From the NCBI RefSeq assembly GCF_000298215.1, contig NZ_BAHD01000005.1:1-64000 (forward strand): a DNA stretch of 64,000 nucleotides, given 5' to 3'. This document shows, in pieces, positions 46,516 to 54,384 of the stretch. Source of the DNA: Kineosphaera limosa NBRC 100340. Lineage in GTDB: Bacteria > Actinomycetota > Actinomycetes > Actinomycetales > Dermatophilaceae. The position numbers were made by a program, and so were the translations under genes. The notes under the pieces were generated by a model. The model worked only from the letters and a program-made list of their open reading frames with translations, was not told the origin of the DNA and did no database searches. How positions within the stretch are numbered: position 1 is the stretch's first letter; the number at the start of each line of letters is the position of its first letter.

Positions 46516-47384
46516 TCAGGTGACACCGATGACCAGGGTGCTCTGTGCGGCTTCGATGACGTCGTTGGTGATGGTGTCGAGTTCGTTGATCTTCAGGACC
46601 CGCTGGATCTGGGGGAAGAGGCGTTCGAGGAGCCGGAAGTTGCCGCGGGTGATCCGTGCGATGGCTGCGATGGCTTGGGCGTCGGTGAAGTCGTCGGGGT
46701 CGAGGGTCTTGCCGAGGGATCGCCAGTGTCGCTCGAGGACGAACAGCAGTTCGTCTTGTCCCAGGGGCCGGTACTGGTGGGCGAAGCCGACTCGGCTGTA
46801 GAACTGGGGGTAGTGGCTGAACTGCTTCTCCAGGCCGGGCATGCCGATCAGGATCAGGGCGATGCCGTCGCGGTCGTAGCGATCGCGCAGCAGTTCCAGC
46901 GCGGCGGGACGCAGTCGTTCGGCCTCGTCGACGATGATCAGCTCCACGTAGTTCCTGCCGTGTCGCCATCCCCAGGCCTCGGGAGTGGCCGTGCCGGGAG
47001 GTACGAGGTGCTGCTCGATGCACATGTTTGGTGCGGGTGATGGCTTGGGTCAGCTCGTCCTTCAGGGTCCGCGGGGTGGTCAGCACGCTGGGGGTGTAGA
47101 GCACGGTGCGGCTCCGGTTCAAGGCGGCGTAGATCTTGGCGTCGTTGTCGGAGCGCGGCCCCCAGTAGGTCAGCAGGTCATGAGCCTTCTCGTAGTGTGC
47201 GTAGCGGCGTGCGGAGAGTGTCTTTCCTACGCCGGCTGATCCGAAGCACAAACCGATGGTGTGCCCGCGGCGCACGGCGTCGGCGAACTCGGTGAAGCGG
47301 CGGTGCTCCTTGGTGACGATGAAGCGCTGGGGCGAACTCGGTGAAGCGGCGGTGCTCCTTGGTGACGATGAAGCGCTGGCTCAC
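46516..47384 (-). pseudogene. tniB: TniB-like AAA+ transposition ATPase, disrupted
   Basis: The intact gene would start at GTG 47384, overlapping the tniA stop by 4 nt (SQRFIVTKEHRRFTEFA), then TIGLCFGSAGVGKTLSARRY (Walker A), ELIIVDEAERLRPAALELL (Walker B) and IALILIGMPGLEKQFSHYP. Two lesions break it. A perfect 49-bp tandem duplication (47282-47379) shifts the frame right after the N terminus. A further one-base shift lies near 47026 (KHVHRA versus KMCIEQHL). Removing 49 + 1 bases restores exactly 273 codons. TniB/TnsC-type ATPases choose targets and activate TniA, so this module is probably immobile unless complemented. Confidence 0.85.
47282..47379. repeat. Perfect 49-bp tandem duplication in tniB
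   Basis: 47282-47330 and 47331-47379 are identical, beginning GGCGAACTCGG and ending GAAGCGCTGG. Its length is not a multiple of three, so it frameshifts the gene. Perfect identity points to a recent event or an assembly artefact. Confidence 0.95.
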
Positions 47385-48778
47385 CTGAGGTCCTCCTTGT
47401 AGATCTTCAACGCCGACCTCGGCGCCGGAGCCGGTGCTTCGGTGATCCGTGGCGTCTCGGTAGGTGCGGCCACGAGGGCGATGCGTTCGTTGATGCCGGC
47501 TCGCAGCGCCCGGCGGCGGGCGTTGCGCGCGGCCTGGATCTCCTTGAGGCTGACCTTCTGGTCGTGGTGCTCTTGGTTGACGGCCTTGCAGACGAATTCG
47601 TCGTGATCGAAGACGCGGATCTCGGTGATGTCGCGGGGGTCGTAGCGGATCACGACCGAGCGTCCGACGTAGCCGGCCAGAGTTGGCGAGACGTAGCGCA
47701 GGCCCTGGAAGCGGATGCCATCGCGGCGCACGACGCGGGTCTTGGCGACGGTTAACAGCAGTCTGTCGAGGTCTTCCAGGCTCTCGGGCATTCGGGGCAG
47801 CCAGCCATCGGCGATCCACGCGCTGCGCGGGGAGGTTCCGAGCTCGCTGTGCGTGCGGTCGTTGTAGGTGGCCACGAACGCCTCCAGGGCGCTATCGAGG
47901 GCGGCCAGGGACAGTTTCGGTGTCGGCCAGGGGTGCCCTTCGGTGATGAGTCCGGGCAGGGTGGCGAGTAGCTCGGTGTTGATGGTGCCGAAGAACCGCT
48001 CGATCTTGCCCCGTCCCTGGGGTCGGGCGACGGTGGAGTGGATCAGTCGGATGTGGAGGTCGACGGCGGTGTGGGCGAGCTGGTCACTGGTGAAGTCGCT
48101 GCCGTGGTCGACGTAGAGCACGTCGGGCAGGCCGCACATCGGCCAGGCCGGGTCGGTCTTGTGCCAGATCGCTTGGCGCAGCGCCAGGGCGGTGTTCATC
48201 GCCGACGGTGCGCCCAGGAAGACTGTGTAGCCGCAGACCGCCCGGGAGCAGTCGTCGAGGATCGTTGTTAGCCATGGCCGTGCGGGCTTGCCGTCGGTGC
48301 CCACCACCAGGATGTCGAGCATGGTGTGATCGGATTGCCACATCGCGTTGGGCAGCTCTGCTTGCCGGCGTAGCACCAGCTCGTGCTTGTCGCGGTAGGA
48401 CGCTGCGCCCTCCAGGGCGAGGGTGACCATGCCGGGATCCAGGGTCCGCACGATGTCCCACACCACCGAGTAGGAGGGGACCGGCCACCTCCGGGCGGCG
48501 CAGATGCCCGTGACTTTGCGATGGATCGTGGCGATGGCCGGCCGCGGCTTGCTCAGTGCCAGGCCCTCGATCAGGTCGACGAGGTCGGGCGGAAGGCGGC
48601 GGGAGCCGGCGTCCGCCCGTGAGGCTGTCTCCAGTCCGGCGTAGCCGTCGGCGCGGTAGCGGGCGTGCCAGCGCTCCAGGGTCCACAGCCCTACATCGGT
48701 CTCGCGAGCTAAGCGCGCGAGGGGCACCTGGTCCTCGACGTGGAGCCTGAGGATTCGCCACCGCGCTCGAGCGTCCAC
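47381..48778 (-). CDS. tniA: TniA-like DDE transposase/integrase
   Basis: 465 aa from GTG 48778, 7 nt after the recombinase stop. An N-terminal helix-turn-helix region (LARLARETDVGLWTLERWHA) precedes an rve integrase core: Asp in MWQSDHTMLDILVV, Asp in VLYVDHGSDFTSDQ, Glu in PQGRGKIERFFGTIN. The Mu-type C-terminal beta domain includes YVGRSVVIRYDPRDITEIRV. The C terminus (APRSALKIYKEDLR) is intact and its stop overlaps the tniB start. Open upstream in-frame sequence lacks family residues. Confidence 0.9.
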   Translation of the reverse strand: MDARARWRILRLHVEDQVPLARLARETDVGLWTLERWHARYRADGYAGLETASRADAGSRRLPPDLVDLIEGLALSKPRPAIATIHRKVTGICAARRWPVPSYSVVWDIVRTLDPGMVTLALEGAASYRDKHELVLRRQAELPNAMWQSDHTMLDILVVGTDGKPARPWLTTILDDCSRAVCGYTVFLGAPSAMNTALALRQAIWHKTDPAWPMCGLPDVLYVDHGSDFTSDQLAHTAVDLHIRLIHSTVARPQGRGKIERFFGTINTELLATLPGLITEGHPWPTPKLSLAALDSALEAFVATYNDRTHSELGTSPRSAWIADGWLPRMPESLEDLDRLLLTVAKTRVVRRDGIRFQGLRYVSPTLAGYVGRSVVIRYDPRDITEIRVFDHDEFVCKAVNQEHHDQKVSLKEIQAARNARRRALRAGINERIALVAAPTETPRITEAPAPAPRSALKIYKEDLR

Positions 48779-48785
48779 GACGCAC

Positions 48786-49382
48786 CTACTGCACGACGTT
48801 CTCGCGCCCGCGCTCGGCGCGCTGAAGGGCGCGGTAGACCGTGGAGCGGCCCACGCTGAACAGCTCGGCCAGCTCGCCCACGGTGTGCTCGTCGGCAGCA
48901 TGTAGCTGGACGAGGTGAGCTTCTTGCCGGGGGGTGAGTTTCGGTGACTTCCCGCGCAGCCGGCCCTTGGCCTTGGCGACCTTCATCCCCTCGCGGGTGC
49001 GGGCACGGATGAGGTCGGCTTCGAACTCGGCGACCATCGCCAGCACGTTGAACAACAGTTTCCCCATCGGGTCGGTCGGGTCGTACACCGATCCGGCGAT
49101 GCTCAGCTTCACTTCCCGCGCCGCGAGGTCGTCGGCGATCTGGTGGGCATCACGGACTGAACGCGCCAGCCGATCGAGCTTGGTGACCACGAACGTATCG
49201 CCGTCCCGACAGGCAGCCAGCGCCTGCCGCAGGCCCTCACGGTCGGCGTTGCGGCCCGTGAGCCCGTGATCGACGTAGATGCGCTTGGGATCGACGCCGA
49301 ACGCCGCGAGTCCGTCACGCTGCGCGGTCAGGTCCTGCTCGTCGGTGGAGACTCGGGCATAGCCGACCTTCAAGGGGGACAT
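48786..49382 (-). CDS. Serine recombinase (resolvase/invertase family)
   Basis: 198 aa. VGYARVSTDEQDLTAQRDGL carries the catalytic Ser; FVVTKLDRLARSVRDAHQI and LAMVAEFEADLIRARTREG are core motifs, and the C-terminal HTH is TVGELAELFSVGRSTVYRAL. First gene of the recombinase-tniA-tniB unit. Candidate recombination subsites lie upstream at 49410-49447. It differs clearly from the resolvase at 45761. Confidence 0.92.
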   Translation of the reverse strand: MSPLKVGYARVSTDEQDLTAQRDGLAAFGVDPKRIYVDHGLTGRNADREGLRQALAACRDGDTFVVTKLDRLARSVRDAHQIADDLAAREVKLSIAGSVYDPTDPMGKLLFNVLAMVAEFEADLIRARTREGMKVAKAKGRLRGKSPKLTPRQEAHLVQLHAADEHTVGELAELFSVGRSTVYRALQRAERGRENVVQ

Positions 49383-49409
49383 GCTCCCCAGTGTGTCATA
49401 TAGCCTCCC

Positions 49410-49447
49410 TTCACCGGACAGTTCACCGGACGGGTCTTACGGGACAG
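49410..49447. repeat. Direct repeats upstream of the serine recombinase (candidate res)
   Basis: TTCACCGGAC occurs at 49410-49419 and again at 49422-49431, a 12-bp period, followed by a related TTACGGGACAG at 49437-49447. They sit 30-65 bp before the recombinase start, the normal place for resolution subsites. Confidence 0.45.
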
Positions 49448-49472
49448 CCCGCCAGGCGTGCCGCCGTTCCTC

Positions 49473-49519
49473 TGTCAGTTTTCGAAGTCCACTGCACGAG
49501 TGTCCGAAGTCGACTGCAC
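49473..49519 (+). repeat. Left terminal inverted repeat with internal 19-bp repeat
   Basis: Outer repeat 49473-49497 (TGTCAGTTTT, then CGAAGTCCACTGCAC) and inner repeat 49501-49519 (TGTCCGAAGTCGACTGCAC). The inner copy matches the right terminal repeat at 18 of 19 positions. Multiple 19-bp repeats at the ends are TniA-binding sites in Tn402-type elements. Confidence 0.85.
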
Positions 49520-49703
49520 ATTTTAAGGTTGCGCAGCCGTTGTCTGGTGAGGCGCCATGGTGAGGGCTGCGGCGGCCAAGGAACGCCGTAGCGCAGCCGG
49601 GCACTGGTGACAGCACGCCCGGACGGTCCGAGGCGCGACCCTTTTGCGATCGCTGAAGCGAGGGCACGGTGCTGGGAACGGTGCGGATGTTAAGCTGGTG
49701 AAT

Positions 49704-49781
49704 GACGCGGGGTGCCGTGCTGGTACGGCTGAGATCACACCCGTTGAACCTGATCTAGTTCGTACTAGCGAAGGGAACGTC
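49704..49781 (+). ncRNA. TPP riboswitch (THI element)
   Basis: All conserved parts are present: GGGGTGCC, GGCTGAGATCACACCCGTTG, AACCTGATCTAGTTCGTACT and AGCGAAGGGAACG, closed by a GACG/CGTC P1 stem. It binds thiamin pyrophosphate. The 3' part GAAGGGA is also the only plausible Shine-Dalgarno for thiM, 10 nt from its ATG, so ligand binding should block translation initiation directly. It lies 185 bp inside the left transposon end, so the regulator travels with the cargo. Confidence 0.96.
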
Positions 49782-49785
49782 GCCG

Positions 49786-50633
49786 ATGTCGGCACCTTCT
49801 TCCGTCCCTACTGTCCCACTCGATGCTGCCGCTGTGGGCGAGGCCTTGGCTGCGATGCGCGGGCATGCCCCGCTGGTGCAGTGCCTGACCAACGTCGTCG
49901 TCGCTCAGTGGACAGCGAACGTCCTGCTCGCGGTCGGCGCCAGTCCGTCGATGGTGGACAACCCGGAGGAAGCCGGGCCGTTCGCCGCCGTCGCCGACGG
50001 GGTCCTGGTCAACCTCGGCACGCCCCAAGAGGCGACGGTGGCTGCGATGCACGGCGCGGTCAGTGCCGCCGCGGCGGCCGGCACCCCGTGGGTGCTCGAC
50101 CCGGTCGGGGTGGGTGGGCTCGCCTGGCGCAGCCGGGTTGTCGTCGACCTGCTCGCCCACGCCTCCCCGGCACTCGCCCACGCCTCCCCGGCACTCGTCC
50201 GTGGCAACCCCTCAGAGATTCTCGCTTCGCCGGTGGGGGCAGCGGTGGGCGGGGTCCGGAGAGCGTCGACGCCGCCGAGGATGCCCTCGACGCCGGCCGG
50301 GCGCTGGCCCGGGAGCACGGCACCATCGTCGCGGTCTCCGGGGAGGTCGACCACCTCACCGACGGCACCCGGCTGGTGCGGGTGGCCAACGGCCATCGAT
50401 GGTTGACCCAGGTCACTGGCGGTGGGTGCGCGCTGGGCGCGCTCATGGCTGCCTTCGCCGCCACCACCGACGACCCGCTCCTGGCCGCCACGGCCGCGAC
50501 CGCGACGTACACCGTGGCCGCCGAGGTCGCGGCCGAGCGTGCCGCCGGGCCGGGGAGCTTCGCCGTTGCGCTGCTGGACTCTCTCGCCACCCTCAACCCG
50601 CAGGAGCTGACCGAGAAGGTGGTGCTCCGGTGA
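49786..50633 (+). pseudogene. thiM: Hydroxyethylthiazole kinase, frameshifted
   Basis: ThiM phosphorylates 4-methyl-5-hydroxyethylthiazole for salvage. [56 protein letters not shown] and [11 protein letters not shown] are intact, then the frame breaks in a G run near 50253. One added G gives [20 protein letters not shown] and continues through [16 protein letters not shown] (catalytic Cys) to TGA 50633. The gene also holds a 21-bp in-frame duplication (LAHASPA twice). A homopolymer deletion could be a sequencing error or a true null. The stop overlaps thiE by 4 nt. Confidence 0.85.
50152..50193. repeat. 21-bp perfect tandem duplication in thiM
   Basis: CTCGCCCACGCC-TCCCCGGCA occurs at 50152-50172 and 50173-50193. 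It inserts a second LAHASPA before the LVRGNPSE motif, where ThiM proteins have one such helix. Confidence 0.9.
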
Positions 50634-51277
50634 CCCGCCGACCGGTGAACCTCAGCCTCTACCTGGTCACCGACACCGGTTTGTGCGGCCCACGGGGGGT
50701 GCCCGCGACCGTGCAGGCTGCGGTCGCGGGCGGAGTCACCGTGGTGCAGTTGCGTGACCCGGGCGCCACCGACGCCCACTTCGTCGCCCTCGGCGTGGCG
50801 GTCCGCGAGGTGCTGGCGGGGACCGGGGTGCCGCTGATTATCGATGACCGGGTCCACCTCGTTCAGGACATCGGCGCCGACGGCGTCCACGTCGGTCAGC
50901 GCGACATGCCGCCTGCTCAGGCCCGGCAGTTGCTCGGGCCGGACGCCATGGTCGGGCTGTCGGTCAGCACGATCGAGCAGGTTCGCACAGCACGCGGGCT
51001 CGGTGACGGCGTCTTGGACTACCTCGGCGTTGGACCGGTGTGGCCGACGGCGACCAAGCCTGACCACGGCACTCCGATCGGCCCGGGCGGGGTGGCTGCG
51101 GTGGCCGCCGCGAGCCCGTGGCCGGTCGTCGCCATCGGCGGCATCACCACGAAACGCACCGGCATGCTGCGCCACAGCGGCGCCGCCGGCGTGGCGGTCG
51201 TCTCGACGGTGTGCGCCGCGGAGGAACCAGCCGTGGCGGCCGCGAGCCTGCGGGCCGCGTGGGACGGGCAACCGTGA
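50630..51277 (+). CDS. thiE: Thiamine-phosphate synthase
   Basis: 215 aa TIM barrel that joins HMP-PP with thiazole phosphate to thiamin phosphate. [51 protein letters not shown] (in parts), [32 protein letters not shown] and [11 protein letters not shown] are the complete signature, and the frame is clean. GTG 50630 overlaps the thiM stop, so its translation depends on the damaged thiM reading frame being traversed. Confidence 0.96.
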   Translation: MTRRPVNLSLYLVTDTGLCGPRGVPATVQAAVAGGVTVVQLRDPGATDAHFVALGVAVREVLAGTGVPLIIDDRVHLVQDIGADGVHVGQRDMPPAQARQLLGPDAMVGLSVSTIEQVRTARGLGDGVLDYLGVGPVWPTATKPDHGTPIGPGGVAAVAAASPWPVVAIGGITTKRTGMLRHSGAAGVAVVSTVCAAEEPAVAAASLRAAWDGQP

Positions 51278-52119
51278 ACCCCCGCCCACCGATCGCGCTG
51301 ACGATCGCCGGCTCCGATCCCTCCGGCGGGGCCGGTATTCAAGGCGACCTCAAGACCTTCTCCGCACTGGGTGCCTACGGCACCGCGGTGCTCACCTCAC
51401 TGACCGCCCAGTCCACCCAGGGAGTCACCGGTGTCCACGTCGTCCCCGCGGACTTCGTCCGCGCCCAGTTGGACACCCTCGTAGACGACGTGGCGGTTGA
51501 CGCCGCCAAGATCGGGATGCTCGCCTCCGCGGCCACCATCGAGACCGTCCTCGCCTTCCTCGACAAGCGCTCCGACGCGGTGCCGGTTGTGGTCCTCGAC
51601 CCCGTCATGGTGTCCACCGCCGGTTCCCGGCTGCTGGCCGAGGACGCCGTCGAGCCGATGCGCCAACTCCTGCCGTACGTCTCCCTCATCACGCCGAACG
51701 TCCCCGAGGCCGCCGTGCTGCTCGACGCCGACCCCGCCGAAGACCTCGACACCATGCGCGCCCAGGCCATCGCGCTCCGGGAGCTGGGCGCCGCGCGGGT
51801 GCTGGTCAAGGGGGGCCACCTCGGCGGCGACGCACACGCCACCGACCTGTGGCTCGACGACGCGGGCGAGCAGCTGCTGACCGGCCCGCGGGTAGCCACG
51901 GTCAACACCCACGGCACCGGGTGCGCCCTGTCCTCCGCGATCGCCGCACTCGCCCCGCGCACCGGGTCCCTGCTAGAGGCCACCCGCCAGGCCAAGACTT
52001 GGCTCACCGGCACCCTGCGGGCCGCCGACGCGCTCCACATCGGCCACGGACCCGGCCCCGTGCACCACTGCCACGACATCTGGAAAGACGAGAACGACTG
52101 GAAGGACAGCGACCGATGA
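51274..52119 (+). CDS. thiD: Hydroxymethylpyrimidine (phosphate) kinase
   Basis: 281 aa ribokinase-fold enzyme that makes HMP-P and HMP-PP. ALTIAGSDPSGGAGIQGDLKTF, GMLASAATIE, VVLDPVMVSTAGSRLL, ITPNVPEAAVLL, VLVKGGHLGGDA and VNTHGTGCALSSAIAA (anion hole and catalytic Cys) are intact. GTG 51274 overlaps the thiE stop by 4 nt and the stop overlaps tenA, so thiM-E-D-tenA is one coupled operon under the TPP riboswitch. Confidence 0.96.
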   Translation: MNPRPPIALTIAGSDPSGGAGIQGDLKTFSALGAYGTAVLTSLTAQSTQGVTGVHVVPADFVRAQLDTLVDDVAVDAAKIGMLASAATIETVLAFLDKRSDAVPVVVLDPVMVSTAGSRLLAEDAVEPMRQLLPYVSLITPNVPEAAVLLDADPAEDLDTMRAQAIALRELGAARVLVKGGHLGGDAHATDLWLDDAGEQLLTGPRVATVNTHGTGCALSSAIAALAPRTGSLLEATRQAKTWLTGTLRAADALHIGHGPGPVHHCHDIWKDENDWKDSDR

Positions 52120-52815
52120 CCAGCCCACACACCTCCATGCCCGAGACGATTCGCGACCACGACGACACTGGCGTGTTCAGCACCGTGGCGTGGCATCGCA
52201 CGGCCAGGGTCCGCGAGGCGATCGACGCGCTGCCCTTGTTGCACCAGCTGAGCGACGCGACCCTGGCGGAAGAGACGTTCCGGCACTACCTCGCCCAGGA
52301 CGCGCTCTACCTGGCCGATACGGCCGGGTCCTGGCCGCGGCCGCCGCTCAGGCCCAGGCGTCGGAGGAAATGGCATTCTGGGCGCAGGCCGCGCGGGAGG
52401 TGGTCGAGGTCGAGCGGCAGCTGCACGCCACCCACGTCACCGACCTCACCGCCGCCGAGCCCTCACCGACCACGGTTGCCTACACCTCCTACCTGCTGAG
52501 CCTCGCGACAGCGGGAAACTACCCGGTCCTCGCGGCCGGCATCCTGCCGTGCTTCTGGGTCTACGACGACGTCGGCACCCGTTTGAAGGCCGCCGTCGGT
52601 GACCTGAGCACGCACCCGTACGGGGACTGGATCGCCACCTACGGCGATCCAGACTTCACCGCCGCCACCGACACCGCCCGGGACATCGTGGACCACCTCG
52701 CCGACCAGGCCAGCCCGGCACACTGGCGCGCATGCACACCGCGTTCCACCGCGCCACCCAGTACGAGTGGATGTTCTGGGACGCCGCCCACCGGCAGGAG
52801 ACCTGGCCCATCTGA
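52116..52815 (+). pseudogene. tenA: TenA-family aminopyrimidine aminohydrolase, two frameshifts
   Basis: TenA salvages HMP from degraded thiamin. ETFRHYLAQDALYLAD is normal, then the frame breaks near 52320; one added T gives YGRVLAAAAAQAQASEEMAFW. The middle part (YTSYLLSLATAGNYPVLAAG with catalytic-type Tyr residues, ILPCFWVYDDVG, YGDWIATYGDPDF) is good. A second one-base deletion near 52729 separates HW from RRMHTAFHRATQYEWMFWD, which ends at TGA 52815. With two bases restored it has 234 codons, the usual TenA length. Two separate lesions make it very likely nonfunctional if the sequence is right. Confidence 0.85.
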
Positions 52816-52886
52816 GGTCATTGGTCGGTGCGCCCTTGGGCGCGCGCTCATCATGATCTTTCGAGAGCTGGTCGCCGCCCTGGAGA

Positions 52887-52923
52887 CTCCTACCGTCCGG
52901 TGGTGTTGCTCGGACGGTGGGAG
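52887..52923. terminator. Terminator between the thi operon and the HAD-Nudix gene
   Basis: A 13-bp stem (52887-52899 with 52911-52923, one G-T pair) and an 11-nt loop, between the convergent ends of tenA and the HAD-Nudix gene. Confidence 0.75.
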
Positions 52924-53028
52924 ACCGGACCCGGGGTTGATCAAGGTAAACGGCGCGCTCAGGCCGGTGCTCCGCACGAGAAGCGCCAGCGCTTTTGACA
53001 CCATGCGCCCCGAAGGGGATGCGTCCTA

Positions 53029-54267
53029 TCAGTCGATGAGTCCTGTGTCGCCTGAGAGGGCGTCGGTGAGCCACCGCGGGTGCATGGGGAGCAACGGTGC
53101 CGGAAGCTCATCCGGGGAGAAGAAACCCGCCTGTGAGGTCTCCACACCATCAGGGTGCATCTGACCGCCGCGCGGGAGGCAGGCGAAGGTGGTGGTGACG
53201 AACTGGGTCACTCTCCCGTCGGGATAGGCGAAAACCTGCGAGGCGGGGTCCGAGTACACCCCCACCAGCCGCTGCACTTGCACCTGCAAGCCGGTCTCTT
53301 CGGCGACCTCCCGCACCGCCGCCTGGGCGGCAGTCTCGCCCACCTCGACGTGTCCCGAAGGCAGTCCCCACAGCCCGTTGTCCAGCCTGCGCCCCAGTAG
53401 CACGCGCCCGGCCTCGTCGAAGACCACCGCGGCCACACCCGCCCGCACCTCGTCCGGCCACGGGTACGGCGACGGGCGCATCGGGCCGATGTCAAGGGCC
53501 GGATCAAACAGCCCGGCCAGGCCCGTGACCGTGGCCTCCGCAACGGTGGGATCACACTGCCGACGGCCGCTGCTCGGCGTCGCGGGAGCGACGAGGATCG
53601 CCGGCAGGCCCGCGCAGTGCGCCCCGACGACGTCCGTAGCCGGGGTGTCCCCCACGACCACCACTCTCGTCGTAGCAGGGAGCCCGCGCTGGGCCAGGCG
53701 GAACATCTCCGGTCCCGGCTTGCCCACCACGACCGGTCGGCGCCCACTGGCGGTCTGGATCGCTGCGACGACCGCGCCGGTGGCCGGCCACGGGCCGCTC
53801 GCTGTGGGGAACGTGGCGTCCACGTTCGTGGCCACGAACGGCACGCCGGTACGCAGGAGGGCGGTGGCCTGGGCGAGGTCCCGGTAGGTCACCGTCTCGT
53901 CGCAACCGACCACCACCGCCTCGGCCCCAGACCCCTCCACGGATTCCACGCCTTGGGCCGCGAGTTCGCCGCGGAGGCCATCACTGCCCACCACATAGGC
54001 GCGGGTAATGCCCTGCTGGCGCAGCCAGCACGCCGTAGCCCACCCGGAAGATACGATCTCCTCGACGGTGGCCCTCACGCCCAGGCGGCCCAGACGGTGG
54101 ACGACGTCTTTGCGGGACGGGCGGGGATCGTTGGTCACGAACCGGACCACCCGGCCCCGACTCCGCAGGCTGGCCAAGGCTTCGGTCACGCCGGAAAGCA
54201 AGGTGTCTCCGACGTAAACCACGCCGTCAAGATCAAGCAGAAAAACATCGAACTGGTCAACGAGCAC
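53029..54267 (-). CDS. HAD-IIA phosphatase fused to a Nudix hydrolase
   Basis: 412 aa. The N-terminal NagD-like HAD domain has FDVFLLDLDGVVYVG (motif I), VRFVTNDPRPSRKDV (motif II), VVVGKPGPEMF and VVVVGDTPATDVVGAHCAG (motif IV). The C-terminal Nudix domain has a perfect box GHVEVGETAAQAAVREVAEE plus TGL, and VLLGRRLDNGLWGLP before it. Start GTG 54267 has GGAGG 5 nt upstream. Its place beside thi genes suggests dephosphorylation of a thiamin-related phosphate (thiamin phosphates or HMP-PP), but this is inference; other nucleotide substrates are possible. It is intact, unlike thiM and tenA. Confidence 0.88.
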   Translation of the reverse strand: MLVDQFDVFLLDLDGVVYVGDTLLSGVTEALASLRSRGRVVRFVTNDPRPSRKDVVHRLGRLGVRATVEEIVSSGWATACWLRQQGITRAYVVGSDGLRGELAAQGVESVEGSGAEAVVVGCDETVTYRDLAQATALLRTGVPFVATNVDATFPTASGPWPATGAVVAAIQTASGRRPVVVGKPGPEMFRLAQRGLPATTRVVVVGDTPATDVVGAHCAGLPAILVAPATPSSGRRQCDPTVAEATVTGLAGLFDPALDIGPMRPSPYPWPDEVRAGVAAVVFDEAGRVLLGRRLDNGLWGLPSGHVEVGETAAQAAVREVAEETGLQVQVQRLVGVYSDPASQVFAYPDGRVTQFVTTTFACLPRGGQMHPDGVETSQAGFFSPDELPAPLLPMHPRWLTDALSGDTGLID

Positions 54268-54384
54268 AACAACCTCCGAGGTCAAGGGACAGTCAGCGCG
54301 CATGCTGGCGCTGAGCCATCCCCCTCGGGCATTTTGTGCCAATAGGTGCCCTCCCGCCTGTTCGGCGGAAGCTGCAGCGCTCGG

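Noticed and set aside
47015-47040. Programmed frameshift in tniB
   Set aside because: There is no slippery heptamer of the A-AAA-AAG type or a downstream pseudoknot, and the gene is already broken by the 49-bp duplication. An indel is simpler.
49523-49795. Minus-strand small ORF over the riboswitch and left transposon end
   Set aside because: It covers the TPP aptamer and the terminal repeats, has no motif, and its composition matches noncoding shadow.
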